A DNA stretch of 64,000 bases from Cyanobium sp. FGCU6. GTDB taxonomy: Bacteria > Cyanobacteriota > Cyanobacteriia > PCC-6307 > Cyanobiaceae. Location: NCBI GenBank assembly GCA_024958655.1, contig JANWUR010000003.1, positions 1 to 64,000 of the forward strand, read 5' to 3'. The notes beneath the pieces were generated by a model, which was not told the origin of the DNA, did not search any database, and saw nothing but the letters and a program-made list of their open reading frames with translations. Position 1 is the stretch's first letter. The number at the start of each line of letters is the position of its first letter. This document shows positions 18,051 through 27,223 of the stretch, piece after piece. A program made the position numbers and the translations under genes.

Positions 18051-20339
18051 TCAGACGGCGATCCGGCGCATGTAGCGACCCCAGAGTGTGGCGGGCAAGC
18101 GACTGCTGGCGGTCGGGGCCGGTCGATTGTCGTCGTTGCCCATCCAGATCGCCGTGAGCAGGCCGCTGGCCGGGGAGTAGCCGATGAAGGCCACGTCCAC
18201 GGCGTTGTCGGTGGTGCCGGTCTTGCCGCGGGCATCGTCCACCACGGCGGCCGGCCGGCCGGTGCCCTCGCTCACCACCTGCCGCAGCAGCCGATCCAGC
18301 TGGCGCGCCACCGCCGGATCGATCAGCTGGCGGGGCTGCTCCCCCACCGGATCGGTGATGCCGCGGGCGGGGCAGCGCTCGAGGGCCTCGGCCGAGCCGC
18401 AGACACCCAGGTCGTAGATGCGGCGCACCCCGTGCAGGGGCACGCTGCGCCCGCCGTTGGCAACCACGGCGTAGGCCCGGGCCATCTCGTAGAGGTAGGT
18501 TTCACTGCCCCCCAGCACCATGCTGTGGCTGGCCTCCAGCGGCGTGCTGATCCCCAGGTCGCGGGACCGGCGGATCACCGCCTCCAGGCCCACCCGGTCG
18601 GCCAGGCGCAGGGCCACCACGTTCTCGGAGTGGGCGAACCCCTCGGCCACGCTCTGGCTGCCGCTACCGCGGCGACAGCCCGCCACGTAGCCCAGCGGAG
18701 AACAGGCGATCGGCTCGCCGGGCTCGATCCCCGACTCCAGCGCGCGCAGGAAGGTGAACAGCTTGAAGGTGGAGCCCGGCTGTCGCAGGGCCTGCACCCG
18801 GTCGAAACTGCTGCGGGCGTAGTCGCCGCCGCCCACGTAGGCGAGGATTTCGCCGCTGCGCACATCGACGGTGATCAGCGCCCCCTGGGTCAGGCCCGCC
18901 GCCTCACCATCACGGCGCAGGAACGCCCGCAGCTCGGCTTCGGCGATGCCCTGCAGCCGCGGATCGATCGTGCTCACCACGTGGTAGTTGCCGCCGCTGC
19001 GGGCCTGATCGAGCTGGAGACCGAAGCGGCGCCCCTGCAGCTCGCCGAGCACATAGTCGCTGAAATAGGGATGGCTCTGCCAGGTGGAGGCCCGGCAGAT
19101 CGAGGGGTCGATGTTGAGGGGGCGGCGTAGGGCATCGCGCAGCGCGTCCTGGCCGATCGCCCCGTCCTCGTGCATCCGGCGCAGCACCAGATTGCGGCGC
19201 AGCACCGGCAGCCAGGTCTCGTCGCCTGCGGCGGCGGGCGGCGCGAAGCAGGGGCTGTAGCCGTTGGGGCTCGGCAGCAGACCCACGAGGAAGGCCGACT
19301 CGGCCAGATCGAGATCGCGGGCCGACTTGCGGAAATAGAGCCGGGCGGCCTGCTCGAAACCGTCGACCCCCAGACCGAGGTGGGCCCGGTCGAGGTACAT
19401 CTTCAGAATCTGGTTCTTGCTGAAGCCCGTCTCCAGCTGCAAGGCCACCCAAAACTCCCGCAGCTTGCGGGCCAGGCTGAACTCCGTGCCCACGGATGGG
19501 TAGTAGAGGCGGGCCACCTGCTGGGTGAGGCCGCTGCCGCCGCCGCTGGCCCGCACCAGGGAGCGGAGGGTGCCGAACAGATCCAGGCCGCTGTTCCAGC
19601 CGAAGCGGCTGTCCTCCGAGGACACCAGCGCCCGGCGCAGGTGCAGCGGGTAAGCGGACAGGGAGGGCAGCGGCATGGCCGAGCCCTCGCGCGGATCGAT
19701 GCGCCGGCCGTCGGCCGCGACGATCTGCACCGGCCCGCCGATCGTGCGGATCGTGGAACCGCCCACCACCGTGCTCGCCGCCAGCAACCCGGCCACCAGC
19801 ACCCCCGAGCCCAGCAGCGCTCCGAGGCCGGCGCCATGGATCAGCCGCTCCAACGGGGTGGGGGGATGGACATAGCGGAGTGTGGGCGTCCCGCCCTTGA
19901 GCGGCGAGCCCAGCTGCACCTCGTCACCATGGCGAAGCCCGAGCGACTGCAGGCGCCGGTCGCGGAAGAACAGCCCGTTGGCGGCGCCGAAATCCTCGAG
20001 GGTGTAGTCGCGATCAGCGGGTCGCTCCTTCTCGACGATCGCGTGGATCCGGCTGACACCCGCCGCCTCCACCGGCAGTTCGCAGCCCGGGTCGCGGCCG
20101 ATGCGCACGCGCCCCTCACCCAGGGGCAGCCGCTGGCGGCAGCGGCCGTTGTGCCACAGCTCGAGCACCACCGGCGTGGGGCGGCGCAGCTCGGCCCAGG
20201 CAGCGGCGAGGTGGGTGCGACCCTCCGGGGTGGTCATCCCGCCCAGCGCGCGCAGGAAACGGAGCCAGGGCCCCTCTCCAGAGAGCGGTGCAGCGCCGCC
20301 GGAACCCGTGGTGGGCGGAGGGGAGGAAGCGTCGACCAT
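18051..20339 (-). CDS. Class A penicillin-binding protein with N-terminal FHA domain
   Basis: A 762-residue fusion. An FHA domain at about residues 70-140 (GRVRIGRDPGCELPV, GVSRIHAIVE, LEDFGAANGLFF) would bind phosphothreonine. A membrane helix follows at about 165-190 (LLGSGVLVAGLLAAS). Then comes the glycosyltransferase-51 domain with SSEDSRFGWNSGLDLFG, GGSGLTQQVARLYY and KNQILKMYLDRAHLG; the usual His of EDxxFxxHxGxD is Asn here, and GGST is GGSG. The transpeptidase domain carries STFK (near 521), the SEN motif (AHSENVVAL) and KTGTTDN (near 703). It should polymerise and cross-link peptidoglycan outside the membrane while its FHA faces the cytoplasm. It is divergent from the FHA/kinase/phosphatase operon, which suggests kinase control. 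Confidence 0.93.
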   Translation of the reverse strand: MVDASSPPPTTGSGGAAPLSGEGPWLRFLRALGGMTTPEGRTHLAAAWAELRRPTPVVLELWHNGRCRQRLPLGEGRVRIGRDPGCELPVEAAGVSRIHAIVEKERPADRDYTLEDFGAANGLFFRDRRLQSLGLRHGDEVQLGSPLKGGTPTLRYVHPPTPLERLIHGAGLGALLGSGVLVAGLLAASTVVGGSTIRTIGGPVQIVAADGRRIDPREGSAMPLPSLSAYPLHLRRALVSSEDSRFGWNSGLDLFGTLRSLVRASGGGSGLTQQVARLYYPSVGTEFSLARKLREFWVALQLETGFSKNQILKMYLDRAHLGLGVDGFEQAARLYFRKSARDLDLAESAFLVGLLPSPNGYSPCFAPPAAAGDETWLPVLRRNLVLRRMHEDGAIGQDALRDALRRPLNIDPSICRASTWQSHPYFSDYVLGELQGRRFGLQLDQARSGGNYHVVSTIDPRLQGIAEAELRAFLRRDGEAAGLTQGALITVDVRSGEILAYVGGGDYARSSFDRVQALRQPGSTFKLFTFLRALESGIEPGEPIACSPLGYVAGCRRGSGSQSVAEGFAHSENVVALRLADRVGLEAVIRRSRDLGISTPLEASHSMVLGGSETYLYEMARAYAVVANGGRSVPLHGVRRIYDLGVCGSAEALERCPARGITDPVGEQPRQLIDPAVARQLDRLLRQVVSEGTGRPAAVVDDARGKTGTTDNAVDVAFIGYSPASGLLTAIWMGNDDNRPAPTASSRLPATLWGRYMRRIAV

Positions 20340-20404
20340 CGCGTCGGAGTCCGGTCCGACCCCCAGGGCCCATAGGCTACCCCTGTGCGACGAATGGTCT
20401 CAGC

Positions 20405-20683
20405 GTGGTGCGACGGCGGGATCCCTGGGCTCCGTTCCGCATCTGGATCGCCCTGACGATCGGGGTTTACGCCGTGCGAGCCACCTTCGTGAGCCAGTGG
20501 CCGGGAGCGCTCCCGGGCTGGGTGCTGCTGGCCATGGTGATGGTCGCCCTGCTGCTGGCGAGCCTGGCGCTGCTGCTGCCCGGACGGCTGATCCCCTGGC
20601 GCGGCGAGGCGCGGGCCTGGTGGGAACTGCCGGGCACCCAGCACCGCCGCCTGGGCCGGGGTGTCCGGGGAGAGCAGGAATGA
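20405..20683 (+). CDS. Small two-helix membrane protein, first gene of the phospho-signalling operon
   Basis: A 92-residue protein from a GTG start (VRRRDPWAPFRIWIALTIG) with two hydrophobic segments: IWIALTIGVYAVRATFV and WVLLAMVMVALLLASLALLL. The C-terminal 35 residues are basic and cytoplasmic by the positive-inside rule. Its stop overlaps the ATG of the FHA gene (ATGA), so it is translationally coupled. GTG at 20408 is an alternative start. No family recognised; the tight coupling argues for a role with the FHA membrane protein. Confidence 0.65.
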   Translation: MVRRRDPWAPFRIWIALTIGVYAVRATFVSQWPGALPGWVLLAMVMVALLLASLALLLPGRLIPWRGEARAWWELPGTQHRRLGRGVRGEQE

Positions 20684-21351
20684 GCGCGGGGGCACGTCTG
20701 GAAGGGGAGGGGGCGCGGGTATGGCCCCTCGACCCGGCCATACCGTTCACGATCGGCCGCGATCCGACCACCAGCCTCTGCCTGCCGGAGGTGGCGGGGC
20801 TGTCGCGGCGCCATGCGGTGCTGCGCCATTCCGAGGGCCACTGGCTGATCTGCGATCTCGACAGCAGCAACGGCACCTGGGTGGGGGAGCAGCGGCTGGA
20901 GGGCTGCCGTCCCCTGCGGGACGGTGACGCGATCCGTCTGGGCCGCCGCGGCCCCGTGTTCGTCTTCCGCGCCGAGCCTCCGGCAGCGACGCCGGCCCCC
21001 ATGCGGGCGGCGCGGGCGAACGGAACGATCGACGTGGCCGGCACCACCCTCCCGCTGGCCCAGATCCTGCGGGTGGAGCTGAACAGTCGCGCGGTGCACC
21101 CCCACATCTTCAGCTGGTGGGTGCTGGTCTGCCTCGGCGGCCTGCTGCTGCTGCCCTTTCCCCTTGTGTTCTGGCCGCTGCAGGCGGGCGCCCTCGTACT
21201 CTGCATCGCGCTGGGCCGCCGCCGCGAACACGAGCTCCAGGTGGTCCTGCAAGATGGCAGGGCCTGGCGCCGCGTGTTCGCCGACTCCCGCACCGCCCTG
21301 GCCCATCGCAACGGCCTGCGGCGGGCCATCGGCCAGCCGTCCGGCACCTGA
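20680..21351 (+). CDS. FHA-domain membrane protein
   Basis: A 223-residue protein. The FHA domain spans about residues 15-85: FTIGRDPTTSLCL, GLSRRHAVLRH, DLDSSNGTWVG, with the Arg, Ser and Asn that contact phosphothreonine in this fold. After a linker and a short beta-rich segment (LPLAQILRVELNS), two adjacent hydrophobic helices (WVLVCLGGLLLLPFPLVFW, LQAGALVLCIALG) anchor it, followed by a basic tail. It would bring threonine-phosphorylated partners to the membrane. It overlaps the preceding gene by four bases, and the kinase gene starts eight bases downstream. Confidence 0.88.
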   Translation: MSAGARLEGEGARVWPLDPAIPFTIGRDPTTSLCLPEVAGLSRRHAVLRHSEGHWLICDLDSSNGTWVGEQRLEGCRPLRDGDAIRLGRRGPVFVFRAEPPAATPAPMRAARANGTIDVAGTTLPLAQILRVELNSRAVHPHIFSWWVLVCLGGLLLLPFPLVFWPLQAGALVLCIALGRRREHELQVVLQDGRAWRRVFADSRTALAHRNGLRRAIGQPSGT

Positions 21352-21359
21352 TCCGTCCC

Positions 21360-22712
21360 GTGGCCTCGCTCCTGCCCACCGACACCGTCCTCACGTTTGA
21401 GGGCCTGGCGGCCCCGCTGCAGGTGGGCCACTGCCTCGGCGGCGGCAGCCAGGGCCAGGTGTACGCCGTGGAGCTGGAGGGCGAGCCGCTGGCGCTGAAG
21501 TGGTACCTGCCCTCCTTTCTGGCCCGCGATGCCGGCCTGCAGACCCGGCTGGAGGAGAGCATCCGCCGCGGCGCCCCCAACGATGATTTCCTCTGGCCCC
21601 TCGCCCTGCTCCGCCCCGACGACGCCAGCCGGGCTCGGCTCGGAGTAGCGGGCCGGGGCTTCGGCTACCTGATGCCGCTGCGGCCCCCCGCCTATGTGGG
21701 GGCGGCGGAGCATGCTGCAGGCCGGATCGCCATCAGCCTTCGCACTGTGCTGCGGGCGGCCTTCTTCCTGGCCGCCGGCTTTCACGATCTGCACTCCTTC
21801 GGCTTCTGCTACAAAGACGTTTCGCTCGGCAACCTGTTCCTCGATCCGGGCAGCGGCGGGATCCGGATCGGCGATAACGACAACGTCGACGTGATCGGCA
21901 GCGACGGCGGGGCCGTGCTGGGCACCTGGGGGTTCATGGCCCCGGAGGTGGCCCTGGGCCAGGCCCGGCCGGACGTGGCGAGCGATCTGTTCTCCCTGGC
22001 CGCCCTGCAGTTCCAGCTGCTCACCCGCCACGATCCCTTCCGCGGCGCCCTTGAACTGGCGATCCCCTGCCTGGATCTGCCGGGGCGGCGGCGGCTGTAT
22101 GCGGAGGATCCGGTGTTCGTCTTCGACCCTCGGGACACCCGCAATCGTCCCGATCCCCATGAGCACGTGGCGGCCCTGATCACCTGGCCCCTGTATCCCC
22201 GCCGCCTCCAGCGGTTGTTCGAGGAGACCTTCGGCCCCGGGCTGCACGACCCATCACGCCGCGCCCTCACCGGCCAGTGGAAGCAGGCGCTGGCCGTCGT
22301 GCTCGATCACCTGCGCCTCTGCCCCCACTGCGGTGAGGAAAACCTCGAGCACGACCCAGACCCGGGCGGGGCCCGCTGCTGGCGCTGCCGCCGCCCCCTG
22401 CCGCCGGCCCCGCTGCTCAAGCTGGCCAACGGCGGGGTGACGGTGGCCGAGGGCAACCAGATCCATGCGCATCACCTCGATCCGCTGCGAGCCGAGGATC
22501 TGCGCCGGCCCGTGGCGGAGGTGGTGGCCCACCCGAGCCGCCCGGGCCTGTTCGGCCTGCGCCATCTCGGCGGTGCGCCGTGGCAGGTGGAACGGGCGGA
22601 TGGACGTCGGTTCGAGGTGCTTCCCGGCGAGACCTGTAGCCTCGGCAGGGCCGCCCTCCTGCACACCGGGGCCGGTCCGCTCCGGATCGGCGACCATCTC
22701 CTGCGCCCGTGA
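21360..22712 (+). CDS. Unusual Ser/Thr protein kinase of the TerY-P type with C-terminal zinc ribbon
   Basis: A protein of about 450 residues from a GTG start. Kinase features: Gly-rich loop LGGGSQGQVYAV, Lys in LALKWYLPSF, catalytic loop YKDVSLGNLF (the usual HRD is YKD, but the catalytic Asp and the Asn five residues on are present), metal site GDNDNVD in place of DFG, and GTWGFMAPEV. This set matches kinases found with TerY-like VWA proteins. After the kinase domain comes a zinc ribbon, CPHCGEEN ... CWRCRRPLPP, and a beta-rich C-terminal domain (about residues 355-450). It should phosphorylate Ser/Thr in partners such as the FHA proteins or PBP. The VWA gene follows 28 bases downstream. 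Confidence 0.85.
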   Translation: MASLLPTDTVLTFEGLAAPLQVGHCLGGGSQGQVYAVELEGEPLALKWYLPSFLARDAGLQTRLEESIRRGAPNDDFLWPLALLRPDDASRARLGVAGRGFGYLMPLRPPAYVGAAEHAAGRIAISLRTVLRAAFFLAAGFHDLHSFGFCYKDVSLGNLFLDPGSGGIRIGDNDNVDVIGSDGGAVLGTWGFMAPEVALGQARPDVASDLFSLAALQFQLLTRHDPFRGALELAIPCLDLPGRRRLYAEDPVFVFDPRDTRNRPDPHEHVAALITWPLYPRRLQRLFEETFGPGLHDPSRRALTGQWKQALAVVLDHLRLCPHCGEENLEHDPDPGGARCWRCRRPLPPAPLLKLANGGVTVAEGNQIHAHHLDPLRAEDLRRPVAEVVAHPSRPGLFGLRHLGGAPWQVERADGRRFEVLPGETCSLGRAALLHTGAGPLRIGDHLLRP

Positions 22713-22740
22713 CCTGCGCCCCTGACCCGGGCCCTGAACG

Positions 22741-23520
22741 ATGCCCTTCCCGGATGTCCGGCTGGCGAGCCGGCCTCTCCACTTCCTCTACATCTGCGAC
22801 TGCTCGGGCTCGATGCAGGCCGACGGCCGCATGCAGTCGCTGAACCAGGCCATCCGTCAGTCCCTGCCGGGGATGGCGGAGGCGGCCCGCCAGAACCCGG
22901 AAGCGCGGGTGCTGGTGCGGGCGGTGCGCTTCGCCGATCGCGCCGGCTGGCACATCGCCACCCCCACACCGGTGGAGCAGGTGCGCTGGAACGATCTGCA
23001 GGCCGGCGGCGTCACCGCCATGGGCGAGGCGCTGGAGCTCGTGGCGGCGGAGCTGCGCAGCCCGCCGATGGAAGCGCGCGCCCTGCCACCGGTGCTGGTG
23101 CTGATCTCCGATGGCCAGCCCACCGACGACTTCGACGCCGGTCTGCGCTCCCTGATGCGGGAGCCCTGGGCCCGGCGGGCGGTGCGGCTGGCCATCGCCA
23201 TCGGCCACGACGCCGACACGGAGGTGCTGCAGCAGTTCATCGGCGAGGATCCCGGCCTGCCCGCCGGCGAGGTTCCGGGCGCCAGCGGCCAGATGCCCCG
23301 TCATCCGCTGGGACGGTCGCCCCGCCGTCCCCTGCCGGCCAGCAACGCCACCACCCTGGCCCGCTACCTGCAATGGGCCTCCACCGCCGTGGTGGGGGCG
23401 GCCTCCACCACCGCCAGCCGCCTGGGCGGCGCGGACGACAACCGCGGGCCGGTGCCCCTGCCGGATCTTCCGCCCACCGAACTGGATCCCCTGGAGGATC
23501 CCGATCCGATCAAGTGGTGA
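22741..23520 (+). CDS. TerY-like VWA-domain protein
   Basis: A 259-residue protein that is nearly all von Willebrand factor A domain. The metal-ion-dependent adhesion site is complete: CDCSGSMQADGRM (DxSxS), the Thr/Ser in AGGVTAMGEAL, and the Asp of VLISDGQPTDDF. The phrasing LHFLYICDCSGSM, ALPPVLVLISDGQPTDDF and AIAIGHDADTEVLQQFI is characteristic of TerY, the VWA partner of a kinase and a PP2C phosphatase in stress-response triads. The C-terminus (NATTLARYLQWASTAVVGAAS) also fits. It probably works as a cytoplasmic scaffold. Its stop overlaps the GTG start of the phosphatase. Confidence 0.92.
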   Translation: MPFPDVRLASRPLHFLYICDCSGSMQADGRMQSLNQAIRQSLPGMAEAARQNPEARVLVRAVRFADRAGWHIATPTPVEQVRWNDLQAGGVTAMGEALELVAAELRSPPMEARALPPVLVLISDGQPTDDFDAGLRSLMREPWARRAVRLAIAIGHDADTEVLQQFIGEDPGLPAGEVPGASGQMPRHPLGRSPRRPLPASNATTLARYLQWASTAVVGAASTTASRLGGADDNRGPVPLPDLPPTELDPLEDPDPIKW

Positions 23521-24806
23521 GCAACTGGCGCGCGCCGGTGGCGGCCAGCCGGCTCGGGGCGGCGCACCGGCGGCGCGGCCAGCCGTGCCAGGACGCCTCG
23601 CTCTGCGCCCGGCTGTGCGGGGACGACGGGGTCGACGGCTGGTTGATGGCGGTCGCCGACGGCCACGGCAACGTGCGGCATCGCCACAGCGCCGTGGGCA
23701 GCGCCGCCGCCTGCCGGGCGGCCAGGCGGGCGGTGGCAGACGCCCTCCAGCGCCACGACCTTGCCGATCTTCACCCCTGGCGGCGGCAGCTGGCGGCGGA
23801 GCTTCCCCGGGAGATCCACCGGCTCTGGCTGGACGACGTGAGGGAGCACTGGCAACAGACGGAGCCGGAGCAGCCGTTCGATGCGGTGGCCTACGGGACC
23901 ACCCTGGGCCTGGTGCTGCTCGCACCCGGCTGGTGGGGCTGCACAGGCCTGGGGGACTGGGATCTGGTACGGGTGGGGCCGAACGGAGCGGCCGCTCTGA
24001 TCAGCGAGGAGGGCGGCCCCGCGGGGCAGGGCGAGGCCACCGCCAGCCTCTGCCTGCCGGCGGCGCCGGCCCTGTTCACCCCGCGCGCCCGCCTCCTGCC
24101 GCTGCGTTCAGACAGCCCCGCCTTCGCCCTGGTGCTGACCACCGATGGTCTGCGCAAATCCTGCGCCAGCGACGGCGACCATCTGCGCCTGGCGGCTCAT
24201 CTCGCCGGTGATCACGACGCCGCAACGCTGTCGGGTCTGCTGGATCGGATCAGCGCCGAGGGCTGCGGCGATGACGTGAGCCTGGCCGTGGGCTGGTGGG
24301 ACCCGGGCCTCGAGGCGGCGACAGCGGCACCCCGGGTGCCCGCGCCCGCGGGCCGCCCACCCCTCCCCTGGCTGGCCCCGCTGCTGATGACCGTCCTGCT
24401 AGCGGCCGGCCTGGGGAGCACGGCCCTGCTGCGGGGGCGGCCGACCCCCACGGAAGCCCCCCAGACAGCCCCGGCAGCGGAGCCCACCGTTCGGCGGGAG
24501 GCGCGCCGGCTCTGCCTCTCCCCCACGCTGATCGAGCCGGAACTTCGCAGCCGTCGCAGCCAGTTCGAACGGTTGCGCCAGGGGAGGCTGCGGCCGGAAA
24601 CCCTGCTCTCGCAGGCCGATCTCGATCCGCTCGGCGCGCTGATCGCCTGGAGTCACCGGTCCACGGACGCCCGCGGACCGGAGATCCAGAATGCCGGACG
24701 CCTCCCGGGTGCCTGTCCGGAACTCGAGCGTGCCCTGGAGCGACTCTGGCGCTCTCCCACTGCCCCACCGCCCACGCCGGCCAGCCCCCCCTCCGATGAG
24801 CGCTGA
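23517..24806 (+). CDS. PP2C-family protein phosphatase with membrane anchor
   Basis: A 429-residue protein. The N-terminal 260 residues are a PP2C domain: RRGQPCQDAS, VADGHGNVRHRHS (the DGHG metal site), GTTLGLVLLAP, GLGDWDLVRVG, TTDGLRKSC and GCGDDVSLAVGWW, which together supply the usual acidic metal ligands. A membrane helix follows (LLMTVLLAAGLGSTALLRG), then about 120 residues of Pro-rich and helical sequence with no recognised domain. It should reverse the action of the neighbouring kinase. The GTG start overlaps the VWA stop (GTGA), which indicates coupled translation, and its 3' end overlaps the next gene by 11 bases. Confidence 0.9.
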   Translation: MSNWRAPVAASRLGAAHRRRGQPCQDASLCARLCGDDGVDGWLMAVADGHGNVRHRHSAVGSAAACRAARRAVADALQRHDLADLHPWRRQLAAELPREIHRLWLDDVREHWQQTEPEQPFDAVAYGTTLGLVLLAPGWWGCTGLGDWDLVRVGPNGAAALISEEGGPAGQGEATASLCLPAAPALFTPRARLLPLRSDSPAFALVLTTDGLRKSCASDGDHLRLAAHLAGDHDAATLSGLLDRISAEGCGDDVSLAVGWWDPGLEAATAAPRVPAPAGRPPLPWLAPLLMTVLLAAGLGSTALLRGRPTPTEAPQTAPAAEPTVRREARRLCLSPTLIEPELRSRRSQFERLRQGRLRPETLLSQADLDPLGALIAWSHRSTDARGPEIQNAGRLPGACPELERALERLWRSPTAPPPTPASPPSDER

Positions 24807-25866
24807 TTCCCTCGGTCTGCGTCTGCGCGAGATCCTGCTGCGGCAGGCCCGGGAGCCGGGCAGCCTCGACGGCCGAAGCCTGCAGGGGCTGGTGGGCGAT
24901 CTCTGCGGACCCGACCAGCAGGATCTGCTGCCGGCCCTTCGCTACCTGGTGCTCTGTCCTCCATTCCTTCGCTCCCTGAGGGCGAGCCCGCCCCTGGCGG
25001 ATCCCCGCCTGCTGGAGCAGCTGCGGGCGGAACTGGGCCAGGTGTTCGCACCGAGCCTCTGCGCCCGCATGGAGCCGTTGCTCGAGGGATTGCTCGATCG
25101 GCCGCCAACCCTCGCCCGGCAGGAGGCTCAACCCCCGGCGCCGCTTCAGCCCCCCACCCCTGCTCCCATCACCGTTACGCCGCTCCCGACAACGGCGGCG
25201 GGGAAGGAGCGAGGGAACTCGCCATCCGCCCTGGTGGCTCTGCTCGCCTTCCTGAGCGGCGGGCTGGCGGTGGCCCTGGCGGCCGTGCTCAGCGGGGTGC
25301 AGCTTCCTGGCCGCTCCCCGTCTTCCGCTCCGCTTGCCTCGCCCTACCGAGCGGGTCAGCCGACACCGACACTCCCGAAGCCGGCTGATCGCCCGTCCCC
25401 GGATTCGCTCGCGACGCCGGCGCCTCCGGAGCTGCCGGCACCGCCCGAGGAGAACACGGCGCTACCCGCCCCGCCGCAACCCCCGGTGCAAGGCGATGCC
25501 GTGGCGAGCCAGGCGACCGGCGACACGGCCGTGACCAGCACCGTGGCCGCCGCCCTGGCCGCGGTGGAGGCGGTCTACGCCTCGCTCAGCGCCGGCGATC
25601 CGGCAGGTGCGCTCCAGCGGATGGAGGGCAGCGCCGCGGACCAGTTCGATCCTGCCTTCTTCCGCCGGTTCCAGGAGGTGGGGGTCAGCGAGCTGAGGGC
25701 CACGGCCACGGAGGGATCCACCGTGACCCTCGAAGGGGTGGTGAGCTTCCTCTATCCCGACGGCTCCCGGCAAAGGGAGAGCCGCACCTTCACCGTGGAT
25801 ACGGCAAGGAAACCGCCGCGGATCACCGCCAGTGCCTTCGGCAGGGTGCTGAGTCCTCGCCGCTGA
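24796..25866 (+). CDS. Membrane protein with possible IMS/NTF2-like C-terminal domain
   Basis: A 356-residue protein. Residues 1-110 form a helical N-terminal domain (LGLRLREILLRQAREPGS, DLLPALRYLVLC). A Pro-rich linker leads to one membrane helix (ALVALLAFLSGGLAVALAAVL, about 147-167), then a long Pro/Ala/Ser linker. The last 100 residues (AAVEAVYASLSAGDPAGAL, ADQFDPAFFRRFQ, GVVSFLYPDGSRQ) look like the small alpha/beta domain found at the end of ARC6-like and other cyanobacterial proteins. It is the last gene of the operon and may be a substrate or an output component; no catalytic motif is visible. Confidence 0.6.
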   Translation: MSADSLGLRLREILLRQAREPGSLDGRSLQGLVGDLCGPDQQDLLPALRYLVLCPPFLRSLRASPPLADPRLLEQLRAELGQVFAPSLCARMEPLLEGLLDRPPTLARQEAQPPAPLQPPTPAPITVTPLPTTAAGKERGNSPSALVALLAFLSGGLAVALAAVLSGVQLPGRSPSSAPLASPYRAGQPTPTLPKPADRPSPDSLATPAPPELPAPPEENTALPAPPQPPVQGDAVASQATGDTAVTSTVAAALAAVEAVYASLSAGDPAGALQRMEGSAADQFDPAFFRRFQEVGVSELRATATEGSTVTLEGVVSFLYPDGSRQRESRTFTVDTARKPPRITASAFGRVLSPRR

Positions 25867-25886
25867 GCCCCCCACTCCCCGGGGGA

Positions 25887-27211
<1,325 letters not shown>

Positions 27212-27223
27212 AGACGGTGCTCC

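Noticed and set aside
20405-25866. Tellurite resistance operon
   Set aside because: The triad looks like TerY-P, but no TerD/TerC family gene is present, so metal resistance is not supported.
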